A stretch of 64,000 nucleotides of DNA from Clostridium kluyveri DSM 555 (GTDB lineage Bacteria > Bacillota > Clostridia > Clostridiales > Clostridiaceae), in contig NC_009706.1 of NCBI RefSeq assembly GCF_000016505.1, positions 186,001 to 250,000 on the forward strand. Direction: 5' to 3'. Each line of letters opens with the position of its first letter. Position 1 is the stretch's first letter. A model generated the notes under the pieces. The model made no database searches, was not told where the DNA came from, and saw only the letters and a program-made list of their open reading frames with translations. This document shows positions 1 through 9,761 of the stretch, piece by piece. The position numbers and the translations under genes were made by a program.

Positions 1-43
1 ATTATACTGTATAATTATATCTTATATAGGAGGAGATAATTAC

Positions 44-1399
44 ATGGTAAAGAAGAAAACTATCTTTATATGTCAACAATGTGGATATCAATCTCCAAAG
101 TGGTTAGGGAAATGTCCTAGTTGTAATAATTGGAATAGCATGATAGAGGAACTTAAACCAACTAAAGGAGCATGTTTTTCAAATCTAGGATTTGAAAGTA
201 TGCCAAAAAGCATAAATGATATAAAATCTGGTGAGCATGAAAGACTTGATACCGGCATAATGGAATTAAATAGAGTTCTTGGAGGAGGTATTGTTAGAGG
301 TTCTATTACACTCATATCGGGGGCTCCTGGTATTGGCAAATCCACATTACTTTTACAAGCGGCTAGTAATATTGCAGATAAATATGAAAAAGTACTATAT
401 GTTTCCGGAGAAGAATCGGAAGAGCAGATAAAAATGCGAGGTGATAGGCTTAACTCCTTATCAAATAATCTTTATGTGATTTCTGAGACTAATTTAGATA
501 AAATAGAAAGTCATATAGAAAAAAATAAACCTACCTTTGTAGTCATAGATTCTATACAAACTTTATTTAAAGAGTATGTAAGTTCTGCGCCAGGGAGTGT
601 ATCTCAAGTTAGAGAAACCTCCAATCATATTATGCGTATAGGAAAGTCAAATAGTATATCTTTTTTTATAGTGGCACATGTTACAAAACAGGGTGAACTT
701 GCAGGTCCTAGGGTATTAGAACATATAGTTGATACGGTACTATCTTTTGAAGGGGAAAGAACTGAAGAGTTTAGAATACTTAGAACGGTAAAAAACCGAT
801 TTGGTACCACAAGTGAAATTGGTGTATTTGAAATGGCAGAGCATGGACTCAGGCAAATATCTAATCCTTCTGCAGCATTTTTAGGAGAAAGGGACTTTCA
901 GAAAGAAGGCTCTATAGTTATTGGGATAATGGAAGGCAGAAGACCTATATTAGTTGAAATACAAGCTTTAGTTAGTGAGACTAGGGCAGTTATTCCAAGA
1001 AGAACAGCAGTAGGAGTGGATATATCCAGATTAAATTTAATTTTAGCAGTATTAGAAAAAAAGATTAAAATTCCATTTTATAATTGTGATGTTTATGCTA
1101 ATGTAGTAGGAGGACTCAAATTAGAAGGTACATTTGGAGATTTAGGATTAGCACTGGCTCTTATATCCAGTTCTAAATCTAAAGAAATGAGTTTAGATAA
1201 TCTTTTGGCAGTAGGAGAAGTAGGCCTCACAGGTGAAATTAGGCCAGTATCTTTCTGCGATAGGATTGTAAGTGAAGCAGAAAAAATGGGATTTAAAAAT
1301 ATATTAATACCAAGTAGAAATAAAGAGAAAATAAATAATAAGAAAATAAATATTATAGGTGTATCTTCTTTGAAGGAATCCTTAAATAAAGTTTTTTGA
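44..1399 (+). CDS. radA: DNA repair protein RadA (branch-migration ATPase)
   Basis: RadA is a RecA-like, DnaB-related ATPase that promotes branch migration during recombinational repair. The 451-aa product has the full family layout: an N-terminal zinc finger (C10, C13, C24, C27), a Walker A motif GAPGIGKST at residues 93-101, the RadA-specific KNRFG motif at 250-254, and a Lon-protease-like C-terminal domain ending in GLTGEIRPV-type sequence. The ATG at 44 follows a strong AGGAGGAG site at 28-35. disA starts 14 nt downstream, the usual clostridial radA-disA pair, in which RadA is known to influence DisA activity. Length is normal for the family. Confidence 0.97.
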   Translation: MVKKKTIFICQQCGYQSPKWLGKCPSCNNWNSMIEELKPTKGACFSNLGFESMPKSINDIKSGEHERLDTGIMELNRVLGGGIVRGSITLISGAPGIGKSTLLLQAASNIADKYEKVLYVSGEESEEQIKMRGDRLNSLSNNLYVISETNLDKIESHIEKNKPTFVVIDSIQTLFKEYVSSAPGSVSQVRETSNHIMRIGKSNSISFFIVAHVTKQGELAGPRVLEHIVDTVLSFEGERTEEFRILRTVKNRFGTTSEIGVFEMAEHGLRQISNPSAAFLGERDFQKEGSIVIGIMEGRRPILVEIQALVSETRAVIPRRTAVGVDISRLNLILAVLEKKIKIPFYNCDVYANVVGGLKLEGTFGDLGLALALISSSKSKEMSLDNLLAVGEVGLTGEIRPVSFCDRIVSEAEKMGFKNILIPSRNKEKINNKKINIIGVSSLKESLNKVF

Positions 1400-1413
1400 T
1401 TAGGGTGATAATT

Positions 1414-2478
1414 TTGAGATTAGAAAAAGAAAAGGAACTTAAAAGTATATTAAAGCTTTTAGCTCCTGGAACTCAGCTTAGAGAAGGGCTCGAAAATATA
1501 TTGAGAGCTAAAACTGGAGGACTTATAGTGCTTGGAGATAGTGAACAGATATTAAAAGTAGTAGATGGTGGATTTGCCATTAACTCAGAATATAGTCCTT
1601 CTTATATATATGAACTTGCAAAAATGGATGGTGCTATAATACTCAGCAGTGATTTAAAAAAGATACTATATGCAAATACTCAGCTTATTCCAGATTCAAC
1701 TATTCCTACCTTTGAAACTGGAACAAGGCATAGGACAGCGGATAGAGTGGCCAAACAAACAGGAGTTATAGTTATTGCAATTTCTCAGAGAAGAAATGTT
1801 ATAACGGTATATAGGGGACATATTAAATATGTTTTGAGGGACAGCAGTGTTATGCTTGGAAGAGCCAATCAGGCACTTCAAACTTTAGAGAAATATGTAG
1901 CTGTATTAGATAGAGTTGTTAATAATCTTAATATTCTTGAATTTCAAGATATAGTTACATTATTTGATGTAATGACAGCTATTCAAAGAACTGAAATGGT
2001 AATGAGAATAGTATCTGAAATTGAAATATACATATGTGAGTTAGGGAATGAAGGAAGATTAATTTCTATGCAATTAAATGAACTTATTAAAAGTGTAGAG
2101 CGAGATGGAATATTTATGATAAGAGATTATTGTCAAACTGATATGGATTATGATGAAATATATAGGCAGATTCAAGAAATAAGCTCTGACGATGTTTTAA
2201 ATCTTGATTTTATTTCTAGAGCTATGGGATATGTGGGAGTGCCATTGGTTGATACGCTTATATCACCAAGAGGATATAGAATGTTAAGTAAAATTCCTAG
2301 AATACCGGCTACTGTAATGGATAATCTAGTTAAAAATTTTAAGGAACTTAAAGAGATTATGGAAGCCTCTTATGAAGACCTTGATAGGGTTGAAGGAATA
2401 GGTGAAGCTAGAGCTAGAGCAATAAAAAATGGGTTGAGGAGACTTAGAGAACAGATTATGATAGATAATAAATTTTAG
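1414..2478 (+). CDS. disA: DNA-integrity scanning diadenylate cyclase DisA
   Basis: DisA makes cyclic di-AMP from two ATP and pauses at branched DNA. The DAC domain shows the DGA motif (residues 72-74) and RHRT motif (105-108); a linker and a C-terminal helix-hairpin-helix ([16 protein letters not shown]) follow. I chose the TTG at 1414 because an AGGGTGAT site (1402-1409) precedes it and the protein then begins [10 protein letters not shown], aligned with known DisA proteins. The frame is open back to a TTG at 1396, which overlaps the radA stop but has no ribosome site. A bidirectional hairpin ends the transcript immediately after the stop codon. Confidence 0.96.
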   Translation: MRLEKEKELKSILKLLAPGTQLREGLENILRAKTGGLIVLGDSEQILKVVDGGFAINSEYSPSYIYELAKMDGAIILSSDLKKILYANTQLIPDSTIPTFETGTRHRTADRVAKQTGVIVIAISQRRNVITVYRGHIKYVLRDSSVMLGRANQALQTLEKYVAVLDRVVNNLNILEFQDIVTLFDVMTAIQRTEMVMRIVSEIEIYICELGNEGRLISMQLNELIKSVERDGIFMIRDYCQTDMDYDEIYRQIQEISSDDVLNLDFISRAMGYVGVPLVDTLISPRGYRMLSKIPRIPATVMDNLVKNFKELKEIMEASYEDLDRVEGIGEARARAIKNGLRRLREQIMIDNKF

Positions 2479-2513
2479 CACAAAATAATATTAAATATTA
2501 TTTTGTGCTAAAA
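2473..2513. terminator. Bidirectional terminator between disA and the convergent gene
   Basis: Two perfect 18-nt arms (TTTTAGCACAAAATAATA and its complement) surround a short loop and overlap the disA stop. The A-tract on one side and T-tract on the other let it end transcripts from both directions; the gene converging from the - strand stops at 2515. Confidence 0.85.
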
Positions 2514-2514
2514 A

Positions 2515-2916
2515 TTATCTAAAAGAATATTTTCCTAAAGTATTTATTTTATCATATTCTTTTAAAAGTATATCGTATAGGTTTAAATCAAGTATATTAC
2601 ACAAAGAAGTAAGATAAAATAGATTATTTCCTATTTCATTTTGTATCACATCTCTACAGTTATCACACAGAGAGCCTTTTGTATGTGTATTTAAACAATT
2701 TTTTAAAAATTCAATATTTAAAGTGTTGTCTTCAGATAGGTGCTGTTTTTTAGCGCAAACTTCTATGCATCCACAATTGGTAACAGATTTTGCGATGGCT
2801 CTGTTTATCCGGGCATTTGATTCTTGAAATTTAGTAATTATATCTAAAATACTCTTATGTCTTAATAATGATTCATTTACAGCATTTTGAAAGTCGTCAA
2901 ATATTATATCTTTCAT
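2515..2916 (-). CDS. Conserved clostridial Cys-rich small protein, function unknown
   Basis: A 133-aa protein that begins MKDIIFDDFQ. I set the start at 2916 because an AAGGAG site (2926-2931) lies 9 nt upstream; a longer reading from 2946 lacks a site. Six cysteines fall in two groups (NCGC...C and C...CDNC), which could bind metal. The last third (GNNLFYLTSLCNILDLNLYDILLKEYDKI) resembles the C-terminal helices of MazG-type all-alpha NTP pyrophosphatases, but I see no convincing catalytic EExxE pair, so no reaction is proposed. The same small gene often sits between disA and the PIN/TRAM gene in clostridia (recollection). It is transcribed against its neighbours. Confidence 0.75.
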   Translation of the reverse strand: MKDIIFDDFQNAVNESLLRHKSILDIITKFQESNARINRAIAKSVTNCGCIEVCAKKQHLSEDNTLNIEFLKNCLNTHTKGSLCDNCRDVIQNEIGNNLFYLTSLCNILDLNLYDILLKEYDKINTLGKYSFR

Positions 2917-2946
2917 CCAGTTCAACTCCTTATATAGATTTAGCAT

Positions 2947-2976
2947 ATTATCTACAATATTTAAATGTAGTGTCAG
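2947..2976 (-). promoter_or_regulatory. Candidate sigma-A promoter for the Cys-rich gene
   Basis: On the - strand CTGACA (2971-2976) and GATAAT (2947-2952) are 18 nt apart and end 30 nt before the start codon at 2916. This is a sequence match only. Confidence 0.5.
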
Positions 2977-3267
2977 AGAAATTTGTTAGTAAAATAAATT
3001 TATTCTTAAGTTCTATAATACCATATTTTACTAACAATAAATATATATTTAAATTACAAATTATACTATATAACTTATATAAACAATAGTTTCCGTAAAA
3101 TGTATTTATAAATCTATGAAATTTGCTTTATATATATAATAAACTAATAGTCCCATTATTGATAGGGGGAATTGTATATAAAATGCTACTTGAGGATTAT
3201 TTTTATACAGATATATTGATTAAATAAATTATTTAAGTAAATAATTTATTAAATAAAACTAGTTTTA
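2977..3267. other. AT-rich intergenic stretch, no gene seen
   Basis: About 300 very AT-rich bases between divergent transcription units. No reading frame has a ribosome site. A short inverted repeat AAATAAATTATTT / AAATAATTTATT near 3220-3252 is visible but sits in such AT-rich DNA that chance is likely. Confidence 0.5.
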
Positions 3268-3296
3268 TTGAAAAAAGTGTCCACTTAATATATTAT
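3268..3296 (+). promoter_or_regulatory. Promoter for the PIN/TRAM-ispD unit
   Basis: TTGAAA (3268-3273), 17 nt, TATTAT (3291-3296), about 54 nt before the start codon at 3350. Good spacing and match to the housekeeping consensus. Confidence 0.6.
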
Positions 3297-3349
3297 ATTA
3301 AGTAAATAAAATGAAAAAAATGTAATTAACGTATAAGGAGGTGTATTTG

Positions 3350-4477
3350 TTGTTAAAAAAGATACTTAGAGGGCTTTTTACAATAATAGGCTTAATATTA
3401 GGATATTTGGTAGGAGATGTTGTTATAAATTCTGAGTATTTTACCCAAATATTTTATGTAAGTGATAATCCTATAAAAAAGATCTTATTTTTAATTTTAT
3501 TAACTTTGTTTTTTGGAATTATATTATTTTTAATATCACCTTGGATTAATTCAGTTATTATGAAGATTATGGATTATATTGAAAAAAATATTCAAAAACT
3601 TCCTGCAACAGAAATACTATTAGGAGTGGTAGGAGCGTTAATAGGCCTTCTTATATCATCAGTATTTCTCAATTTATTGGCGAAGGTGCCTATTGTAGGA
3701 GCTATGTTAGCAGTGGTGGTAGCTATACTTATGGCTGCTCTGGGAGCTAATATAGCCATAAGAAAGAGAGAAGAACTTATGTCCTTGCTATATAATATAG
3801 GGTATAGGAGAGTTCAAGGAATTAATAAAGACAAGAAAGTTAAAGATGAGTGTGAACAAAAGGTATATCCTAAGGTTTTGGATACTTCTGTAATAATAGA
3901 TGGCAGAATATTTGATATATGTCAAACTGGATTTGTTGAAGGACCATTAATAATTCCAGATTTTGTATTAGCAGAATTGAGACATATAGCAGATTCTTCA
4001 GATGGATTAAAGAGAACCAGAGGAAGAAGGGGACTGGATGTATTAAATAAAATACAAAAAGAACTAAACATTGATGTCCAAATATATGAAAAAGACTTTC
4101 CTAACATTGCTGAAGTGGATAGTAAACTTTTGAAGCTTTCACAGGTGTTAAATGGCAAGGTAGTAACAAATGATTATAATTTAAATAAGGTTGCGGAATT
4201 TCAGGGAGTACCGGTACTGAATATAAATGAACTTGCTAATGCAGTAAAACCTGTGGTACTTCCTGGAGAAGAAATGAATGTTCAGATAATTAAAGATGGA
4301 AAAGAATCAGGACAGGGTATAGCTTATTTAGATGATGGTACCATGATAGTTATAGAGGGAGGAAAAAAGTCTATAGGAGAAACAAAAGATGTAGTAGTAA
4401 CATCTGTACTACAAACTGCAGCGGGAAGAATGATATTTGCAAAACAAAAAGAGGAGTTACAACCTTATGAAAAGTAA
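3350..4477 (+). CDS. PIN/TRAM-domain membrane protein (YacL family)
   Basis: A 375-aa protein with hydrophobic N-terminal segments (four likely membrane helices in the first ~140 residues), a PIN nuclease-like domain starting at [16 protein letters not shown] with the expected acidic residues, and a C-terminal TRAM RNA-binding domain. The family matches YacL of Bacillus, whose in vivo substrate is not established. The TTG at 3350 is chosen because AAGGAGGTG (3335-3343) is correctly spaced from it, while the upstream GTG at 3341 lies inside that site. It overlaps ispD by 11 bp, so the two are probably translationally coupled. Confidence 0.88.
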
Positions 4478-5162
4478 CTATGCCGTCATTGTAGCTGCAG
4501 GTAAGGGAAAAAGAATGAAAATGCCAATTAATAAACAATTTATTTGTATTCAAGGTAAACCAATATTGTATTATTCTATTAGTGTATTTTCAAAAAATCC
4601 ATTAGTGGATAAAATTGTATTAGTATGTGCTGAAGATGAAATTGAATATTGTAAACAAGAGATAGTTAAAAAGTATAATTTTGACAAAGTGGTTAAAATA
4701 GTTAGCGGAGGAAAGGAACGGCAGCATTCGGTGTTTAATGCATTAAAAGTGTTGGAGAATTGCAGCGTAGTTTTAATTCATGATGGAGCAAGACCATTTG
4801 TTACAGATAGGATAATTGAAGATGGAATAAAATATTCTAATATGTATGGGGCTTGTGCCTGTGGAGTTGTACCTAAAGATACCATAAAGATTAAAGGCAA
4901 AGAAGGATTTAGTTATAAAACGTTGGTAAGGAAGGAATTATTTATAGTTCAAACGCCCCAGTGTTTTGACTATAATTTAATTTATGATTGCCATAAGAAA
5001 CTTGCAAACAATAAAGTTCAAGTTACTGATGATACTACAGTAGCGGAATACTTTGGAAATATGGTTTATTTATATGAAGGAAGTTATGATAATATAAAGA
5101 TAACTACACCTGAAGATTTAATTATAGCAGAAAATATATTTAAAACACATAAATATATATAA
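4467..5162 (+). CDS. ispD: 2-C-methyl-D-erythritol 4-phosphate cytidylyltransferase
   Basis: IspD transfers CMP from CTP to methylerythritol phosphate in the non-mevalonate isoprenoid pathway. The 231-aa product starts [17 protein letters not shown], the nucleotide-binding signature of the family, and carries [10 protein letters not shown] and the C-terminal [12 protein letters not shown] region. The ATG at 4467 follows GAGGAG (4451-4456) and overlaps the end of the PIN/TRAM gene. A tempting longer start at 4437 has no ribosome site. A hairpin follows the stop codon. Confidence 0.95.
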
Positions 5163-5172
5163 ATTTAAGATG

Positions 5173-5219
5173 GAACCTTGCAGTTTTATGTACTTAATAT
5201 AAGCTGCAGGTTCTGTTTA
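5173..5219 (+). terminator. Probable terminator after ispD
   Basis: Arms GAACCTTGCAG (5173-5183) and CTGCAGGTTC (5204-5213) pair with one bulged base and are followed by TGTTTAT. A moderate intrinsic terminator between ispD and cysS. I see no T-box specifier hairpin in the 210-nt gap before cysS. Confidence 0.55.
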
Positions 5220-5374
5220 TATTAAAGAATAATGGACAGTATATGAATGGGGCTTAAATAAGTTCTAATAATGTGATAAAATATTTAAGGAATTAAAATT
5301 AAACATTTTATGATATTAATTATATGATATTAGTAGATGGTATACGGATAAGACTAAGGGAGGTATAAAGGTTA

Positions 5375-6772
5375 GTGAGAATTTTTAATACAATGACTAG
5401 AAGAAAAGAAGAATTTGTTCCTTTGATTCCAGGAGAAATAAAAATGTATGTATGTGGCCCTACAGTGTACAATTTTTTCCATATAGGTAATGCCAGAACT
5501 TTTGTTGTGTTTGATACTGTAAGGCGATATTTTGAATATAAAGGTTATAAGGTAAATTTTGTACAAAATTTTACTGACATAGATGATAAAATGATAAAGA
5601 AAGCAAATGATGAGAACATAACTGTACAGCAGCTTGGAGATAGATTTATAGATGAATATTACAGGGATGCAGATGCTTTAAATATAAAAAGAGCTACAGT
5701 AAATCCAAGGGCTACACTTTATATATCTAAGATAATTGAGTTTATACAGGATTTAATAGATAAAGGTTATGCTTATTCAGTAGATGGTGATGTATATTTT
5801 AATGCAAAAAAGTTTAATAATTATGGCAAGCTTTCAGGACAAAATATTGAACAACTTCAATCAGGAGCTAGAATAGATATAGATGAAAGAAAAAAAAATC
5901 CTATGGATTTTGCAGTTTGGAAGAGTGAAAAGAAAGGGGAACCTTCATGGGAAAGTCCTTGGGGAATGGGAAGGCCTGGGTGGCACATAGAGTGTTCTTG
6001 TATGGCGTATAATATATTAGGTGAAACTATAGACATACATGCAGGAGGTTCTGATTTGAAATTTCCACATCATGAAAATGAGATAGCTCAAAGTGAGGGT
6101 AGAACAGGCAAAGTGTTTGCTAAGTATTGGATGCATTCTGCATTTGTAAATATAAATAATCAGAAAATGTCTAAATCCTTAAATAATTTCTTTACTACAC
6201 GAGAAATCTTGGATAAATATGAACCAGACGTTATAAGGTTATTTATGTTATCCGGTCATTATAGGACTCCTATAAATTTTAGTATTGAACTTTTAGATTC
6301 TACTAAATCAGCATTAGATAGAATTTGTAATTCAATTATAAATTTAGAAGAACTTTCAAGTAAAGTTAAGAATGATGGAATATTGGATAGTGAAATAAAA
6401 TATAAAGAACATTTAAATAGTTACAAACAACGATATATAGAGAAGATGGATGATGACTTTAATACTGCAGATGCTATATCAGTGATTTTTGATTTAATAA
6501 GAGATATAAATACTAATATAGATGAAAATTCATCTATGGAAATAATTAAATATTCACTTGCTCTAATAAGAGAATTAGGTTCTCCTCTTGGAATACTTCA
6601 GAAGTCTAAAAGGGGAAGTATAGAAACAGAAGTTGAACTTTTAATAGAAAAAAGACAAAAAGCTAGAAAGGATAAGAATTGGGCATTAGCAGATAAAATA
6701 AGAGATGATTTAAAAGATAAAGGAATAATTTTAGAAGACACTTCAGATGGAGTAAGGTGGAAAAGGGTATAA
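5375..6772 (+). CDS. cysS: Cysteinyl-tRNA synthetase
   Basis: Class I aminoacyl-tRNA synthetase charging tRNA-Cys. The 465-aa product has the zinc-binding [16 protein letters not shown] start with the HIGN signature, the zinc/cysteine site around GWHIECS and [13 protein letters not shown], and KMSKS in [10 protein letters not shown]. Length is usual. GTG at 5375 is preceded by AAGGGAGG (5356-5362) at a slightly long 12-nt distance. It heads a cysS-mrnC-rlmB-NYN cluster, the normal Firmicutes order. Confidence 0.96.
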   Translation: MRIFNTMTRRKEEFVPLIPGEIKMYVCGPTVYNFFHIGNARTFVVFDTVRRYFEYKGYKVNFVQNFTDIDDKMIKKANDENITVQQLGDRFIDEYYRDADALNIKRATVNPRATLYISKIIEFIQDLIDKGYAYSVDGDVYFNAKKFNNYGKLSGQNIEQLQSGARIDIDERKKNPMDFAVWKSEKKGEPSWESPWGMGRPGWHIECSCMAYNILGETIDIHAGGSDLKFPHHENEIAQSEGRTGKVFAKYWMHSAFVNINNQKMSKSLNNFFTTREILDKYEPDVIRLFMLSGHYRTPINFSIELLDSTKSALDRICNSIINLEELSSKVKNDGILDSEIKYKEHLNSYKQRYIEKMDDDFNTADAISVIFDLIRDINTNIDENSSMEIIKYSLALIRELGSPLGILQKSKRGSIETEVELLIEKRQKARKDKNWALADKIRDDLKDKGIILEDTSDGVRWKRV

Positions 6773-6805
6773 TTTATTTATGTAACTTAAATCAGGAGAA
6801 ATTAA

Positions 6806-7231
6806 ATGGAAAGTAATTTATTGAAAATAAAATTTGATAAGGTAGATATTAGGCAATTGAATCCCCTTACACTTGCATTTGTAGGAGATGCTGTATATGA
6901 TGTACTTGTTAGAACTTATTTAATAAATAAGTTTCAAAGTATATCTGTTCATAATCTCCATGTTAAAGCCATAAAGTTTGTAAAGGCTCATTCTCAAAGT
7001 GAAATTATAAAGAGATTGGAAAAGCAATTATCAGAGGAGGAGCTTTATTTTTTTAAAAGAGGAAGAAATGCTAAATCTGGAACAGTTCCTAAAAATGCAG
7101 ATATACAAGAATATAGATTTGCAACGGGATTTGAAACTTTGATAGGTTTTTTATATTTAACTGGTGAAGTGGATAGATTAAATTACCTATTCGAATTTAT
7201 AATCACTTTGAATGATAAGGGTGAATTTTAG
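6806..7231 (+). CDS. mrnC: Mini-ribonuclease III
   Basis: Mini-III is an RNase III catalytic domain without the double-stranded RNA-binding domain and matures 23S rRNA in Firmicutes. The 141-aa protein shows LAFVGDAVYDVLVRTYLI, which carries the catalytic acidic cluster, and the C-terminal ATGFETLIGFLYLTG helix with the second acidic residue. AGGAG lies 7 nt before the ATG. It sits directly between cysS and rlmB, which supports the call. Confidence 0.93.
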   Translation: MESNLLKIKFDKVDIRQLNPLTLAFVGDAVYDVLVRTYLINKFQSISVHNLHVKAIKFVKAHSQSEIIKRLEKQLSEEELYFFKRGRNAKSGTVPKNADIQEYRFATGFETLIGFLYLTGEVDRLNYLFEFIITLNDKGEF

Positions 7232-7239
7232 GATAAAAA

Positions 7240-8082
7240 ATGATTAAATTAAAAGGTAGAGATATGAAAAATAAGTATAATGTTTTAAGGCATAAAAACA
7301 AAATAGAAAATTTGAAAAGTGAGCCCCAATTTAGGGAAGATTTAATTGAAGGAAGAAATTCAGTTATGGAAGCTTTAAATTCCAACAATGTAACTATAGA
7401 GCAAATTTTTGTATTAGATGGAAATATGTCAGGCTCCATAAATACCATATTTGCAATTGCTAAGGAAAAACATATAGTTGTAAAAAAAGTGGATAAAAGA
7501 AAGCTAGATAGAATTTCTCAAACAGGAGTACATCAAGGGGTAATTGCAAAAGTGATCCCTTATAAATACTGTGAATTGGAAGATATACTGGATTATGCCT
7601 CAGAAAGAGGAGAATCTCCTTTTATAATTATATTAGATGAGATACAAGATCCTCATAATTTTGGAGCTATAATAAGAACTGCAGAGGTATCTGGAGTTCA
7701 TGGAATTATAATACCTAAAAGGAGAAATGTTGGTATAACTCCTACGGTATATAAGTCTTCTGCTGGAGCAGTGGAATATATGAAAATATGTAAAGTTACA
7801 AATTTAAATACTATAATAGAAAAACTAAAAAAAGAGAATATATGGATATATGGGGCCGACATGACGGGGGAAAACTATTGCTTTGATGTTGATTTTAACA
7901 GTTCCATAGCTTTAATCATAGGAAGTGAAGGAAAAGGAATATCAAAGCTGACCAAGCAAAAATGTGATAAGTTAGTGAAGATACCTATGATGGGTAATAT
8001 ATCCTCCTTGAATGCTTCTGTAGCAGCAGGTATGTTAATGTACGAAATACTAAAGCAAAAAATAAAAAGTGATAGAAATTGA
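7240..8082 (+). CDS. rlmB: 23S rRNA (guanosine-2'-O)-methyltransferase, TrmH/SpoU family
   Basis: A SPOUT-class enzyme that 2'-O-methylates guanosine in rRNA using S-adenosylmethionine. The SpoU motifs are clear: DPHNFGAIIRTAE, LIIGSEGKGI and SSLNASVAAGMLMYE, which form the trefoil-knot cofactor pocket. An N-terminal substrate-binding domain (LIEGRNSVMEAL) precedes them. The ATG at 7240 is 8 nt after the mrnC stop with only a weak AGGAT; the ATG at 7264 (MKNKYN) with AAGGTAGAG is an equally possible start. The end overlaps the NYN gene by 4 nt. Confidence 0.92.
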   Translation: MIKLKGRDMKNKYNVLRHKNKIENLKSEPQFREDLIEGRNSVMEALNSNNVTIEQIFVLDGNMSGSINTIFAIAKEKHIVVKKVDKRKLDRISQTGVHQGVIAKVIPYKYCELEDILDYASERGESPFIIILDEIQDPHNFGAIIRTAEVSGVHGIIIPKRRNVGITPTVYKSSAGAVEYMKICKVTNLNTIIEKLKKENIWIYGADMTGENYCFDVDFNSSIALIIGSEGKGISKLTKQKCDKLVKIPMMGNISSLNASVAAGMLMYEILKQKIKSDRN

Positions 8083-8591
8083 GAATTATTTTTGTAGATG
8101 GATATAATGTAATAAATAGTTGGCCTGAATTAAATGATATAAAAAATTATAGTTTTGAAGCTGCAAGACAGCAACTTATAGAAACTGTAAGTAATTATGC
8201 AGCTTATAAAGGATATAGTATTTTTATAGTATTTGATGCCCATATGGTGGTAGGAAGCTTGGAAAAAAGGGAAAAAGTCAGCGAAAATGTTGAGGTGATA
8301 TTTACCAAAGAAAATGAAACAGCAGATTCTTTTATAGAGAAAACGGTCAATAGAATAGGACGGAGAAGTGAAGTATTTGTGGTAACTTCTGATTCTTTAG
8401 AACAACAAATAACATTTCAAAGAGGAGCTGTGAGAATGTCTTCTATTGAATTTTATCATGAAGTTAAGCAGATAGAATCAAAAATAAAAAGCAAAATTGA
8501 GAAAAAATATTCTAAACAAAAACATACTTTGGAGGATAGAATAGCAAAGGATATGCTGGAAAAACTTGAAAAAATTCGCAAAAGTCGTTAA
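8079..8591 (+). CDS. NYN-domain RNA-binding/nuclease protein (YacP/Rae1 family)
   Basis: A 170-aa protein with the NYN (PIN-like) fold. FVDGYNVINSWPEL at the start and FVVTSDSLEQQITF carry the acidic residues typical of the family; the C-terminus is a charged helix. The Bacillus homologue, Rae1, is a ribosome-associated endoribonuclease cutting mRNA in the A site, so a similar role is plausible but inferred. TTG start at 8079 overlaps the rlmB stop. Next comes the sigH promoter. Confidence 0.85.
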   Translation: MRIIFVDGYNVINSWPELNDIKNYSFEAARQQLIETVSNYAAYKGYSIFIVFDAHMVVGSLEKREKVSENVEVIFTKENETADSFIEKTVNRIGRRSEVFVVTSDSLEQQITFQRGAVRMSSIEFYHEVKQIESKIKSKIEKKYSKQKHTLEDRIAKDMLEKLEKIRKSR

Positions 8592-8597
8592 AATCTA

Positions 8598-8627
8598 TTG
8601 ACTATAAATTTAATTTTAATGTATAAT
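8598..8627 (+). promoter_or_regulatory. sigH promoter
   Basis: TTGACT (8598-8603), 18 nt, TATAAT (8622-8627), about 40 nt before the start codon. Confidence 0.65.
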
Positions 8628-8665
8628 TAACTTATGTTCTTTATATTTGTTTTGGAGGGGATATC

Positions 8666-9307
8666 TTGGTGGATATGGGTTATAATGGTAAGAAAATTTC
8701 CTCCTTTGAAGAAAAATTGGATGAGGAAGTAGTTATTCAAGCAAAAGAAGGAGATGTAAGAGCTCAAGAATACATGATAAATAAATATGAAAATTTTGTT
8801 AAATCCAAAGCAAAATCCTATTTCTTAATTGGAGCAGACAAAGAAGATATTTATCAAGAAGGTATGATAGGGCTTTATAAAGCAATAAGGGATTTTAAAA
8901 CAGATAAATTATCGTCCTTTAAAGCTTTTGCTGAACTCTGTGTGACACGTCAAATAATAACAGCCATAAAAACTGCTACCAGACAAAAGCATATTCCATT
9001 GAATACGTATGTTTCTTTAAACAAACCTATATATGATGAAGAATCTGATAGAACCTTATTGGATGTTTTATCGGAAGCTAAAGTTGCAGATCCAGAAGAA
9101 TTAATAATTAGTAGAGAAGAGTTAAAGCATATACATAACGAGATAGGTGAGGTGCTGTCTAGTTTGGAAATGGAAGTTCTTATGTCTTATTTAGATGGTA
9201 AATCTTATCAGGAGATTGCTTGTGATTTGGATAGACATGCTAAATCCATAGATAATGCTTTGCAAAGGGTTAAAAGAAAGTTAGAAAAATGCTTAATTAA
9301 TAAATAG
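8666..9307 (+). CDS. sigH: RNA polymerase sigma-H factor
   Basis: A 213-aa sigma-70 family factor nearly collinear with Bacillus SigH: YFLIGADKEDIYQEGMIGLYKAIRDF is region 2, CVTRQIITAIKTATRQKHIPLN is the family-specific linker, and SYQEIACDLDRHAKSIDNALQRVKRKL is the region 4 helix-turn-helix. In clostridia SigH directs early sporulation genes. GGAGGGG (8654-8660) suits either TTG 8666 or GTG 8669; I give the first. Its place between the NYN gene and rpmG-secE-nusG is the standard one, except that tRNAs and tuf are inserted here. Confidence 0.95.
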   Translation: MVDMGYNGKKISSFEEKLDEEVVIQAKEGDVRAQEYMINKYENFVKSKAKSYFLIGADKEDIYQEGMIGLYKAIRDFKTDKLSSFKAFAELCVTRQIITAIKTATRQKHIPLNTYVSLNKPIYDEESDRTLLDVLSEAKVADPEELIISREELKHIHNEIGEVLSSLEMEVLMSYLDGKSYQEIACDLDRHAKSIDNALQRVKRKLEKCLINK

Positions 9308-9451
9308 GCAGGATAAATGCATGTTAAAGAATAAGTGCTGATTTTTTAATATATTTATAATCTTTGTATATATTTATTAAATTTTAAAATAGTCTAGAAT
9401 CAAAGGGTAATAAATTTCATGTGTTTGTCCTGAATAAATAGAAAATACATA

Positions 9452-9480
9452 TTGACAAAAAAATATACTTGTATTAAAAT
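9452..9480 (+). promoter_or_regulatory. Promoter of the tRNA-tuf transcript
   Basis: TTGACA (9452-9457), exactly 17 nt, TAAAAT (9475-9480), 48 nt before the first tRNA. With no terminator between the tRNAs and tuf, one transcript probably carries all three. Confidence 0.7.
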
Positions 9481-9528
9481 TGATAATCGGTATGTAGCGT
9501 TTATTGGTATTAAAGACAAAGGTTTTAG

Positions 9529-9603
9529 GCGGGAGTAGTTCAGTGGTAGAACACCAGCTTCCCAAGCTGGCTGTCGCGGGTTCGAGTCCCGTCTTCCGCT
9601 CCA
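9529..9603 (+). tRNA. tRNA-Gly (anticodon CCC)
   Basis: A full cloverleaf with encoded CCA. Acceptor arms GCGGGAG and CTTCCGC pair with one G-U; anticodon stem CCAGC/GCTGG encloses TTCCCAA, giving anticodon CCC at 9561-9563. The T-arm has the GTTCGAGTC core. The CCC anticodon reads only GGG, a rare codon in an AT-rich genome. Confidence 0.95.
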
Positions 9604-9612
9604 ATTAAAATT

Positions 9613-9688
9613 GCCCATGTAGCTCAGTAGGCAGAGCGTCACCTTGGTAAGGTGGAGGTCACCAGTTCAATCCTGGTCATGGGCTCCA
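9613..9688 (+). tRNA. tRNA-Thr (anticodon GGT)
   Basis: Acceptor arms GCCCATG and CATGGGC pair perfectly; the anticodon loop TTGGTAA gives GGT (9646-9648); T-loop GTTCAATCC and an encoded CCA are present. Nine bases separate it from tRNA-Gly, so both are cut from one precursor. Confidence 0.95.
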
Positions 9689-9761
9689 ATTTATATGGTA
9701 ATTTTATGAAGTTCTTACAACACACCAGGATGAGTTTACTTAAATAAAATGTGTAACAAAC

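Noticed and set aside
1396-1413. Upstream TTG start for disA
   Set aside because: It overlaps the radA stop, lacks a ribosome site, and would put AGGGTGAT inside the gene.
3090-3340. Short inverted repeats before the PIN/TRAM gene as an operator
   Set aside because: Composition is so AT-rich that such pairings are expected by chance.
5163-5374. T-box riboswitch before cysS
   Set aside because: The gap holds only the ispD hairpin; no specifier loop, T-box sequence or antiterminator is visible.
9529-9688. tRNA genes as integration site of the mobile element
   Set aside because: They are 38 kb away and intact; the element lies in the IS200-type remnant.
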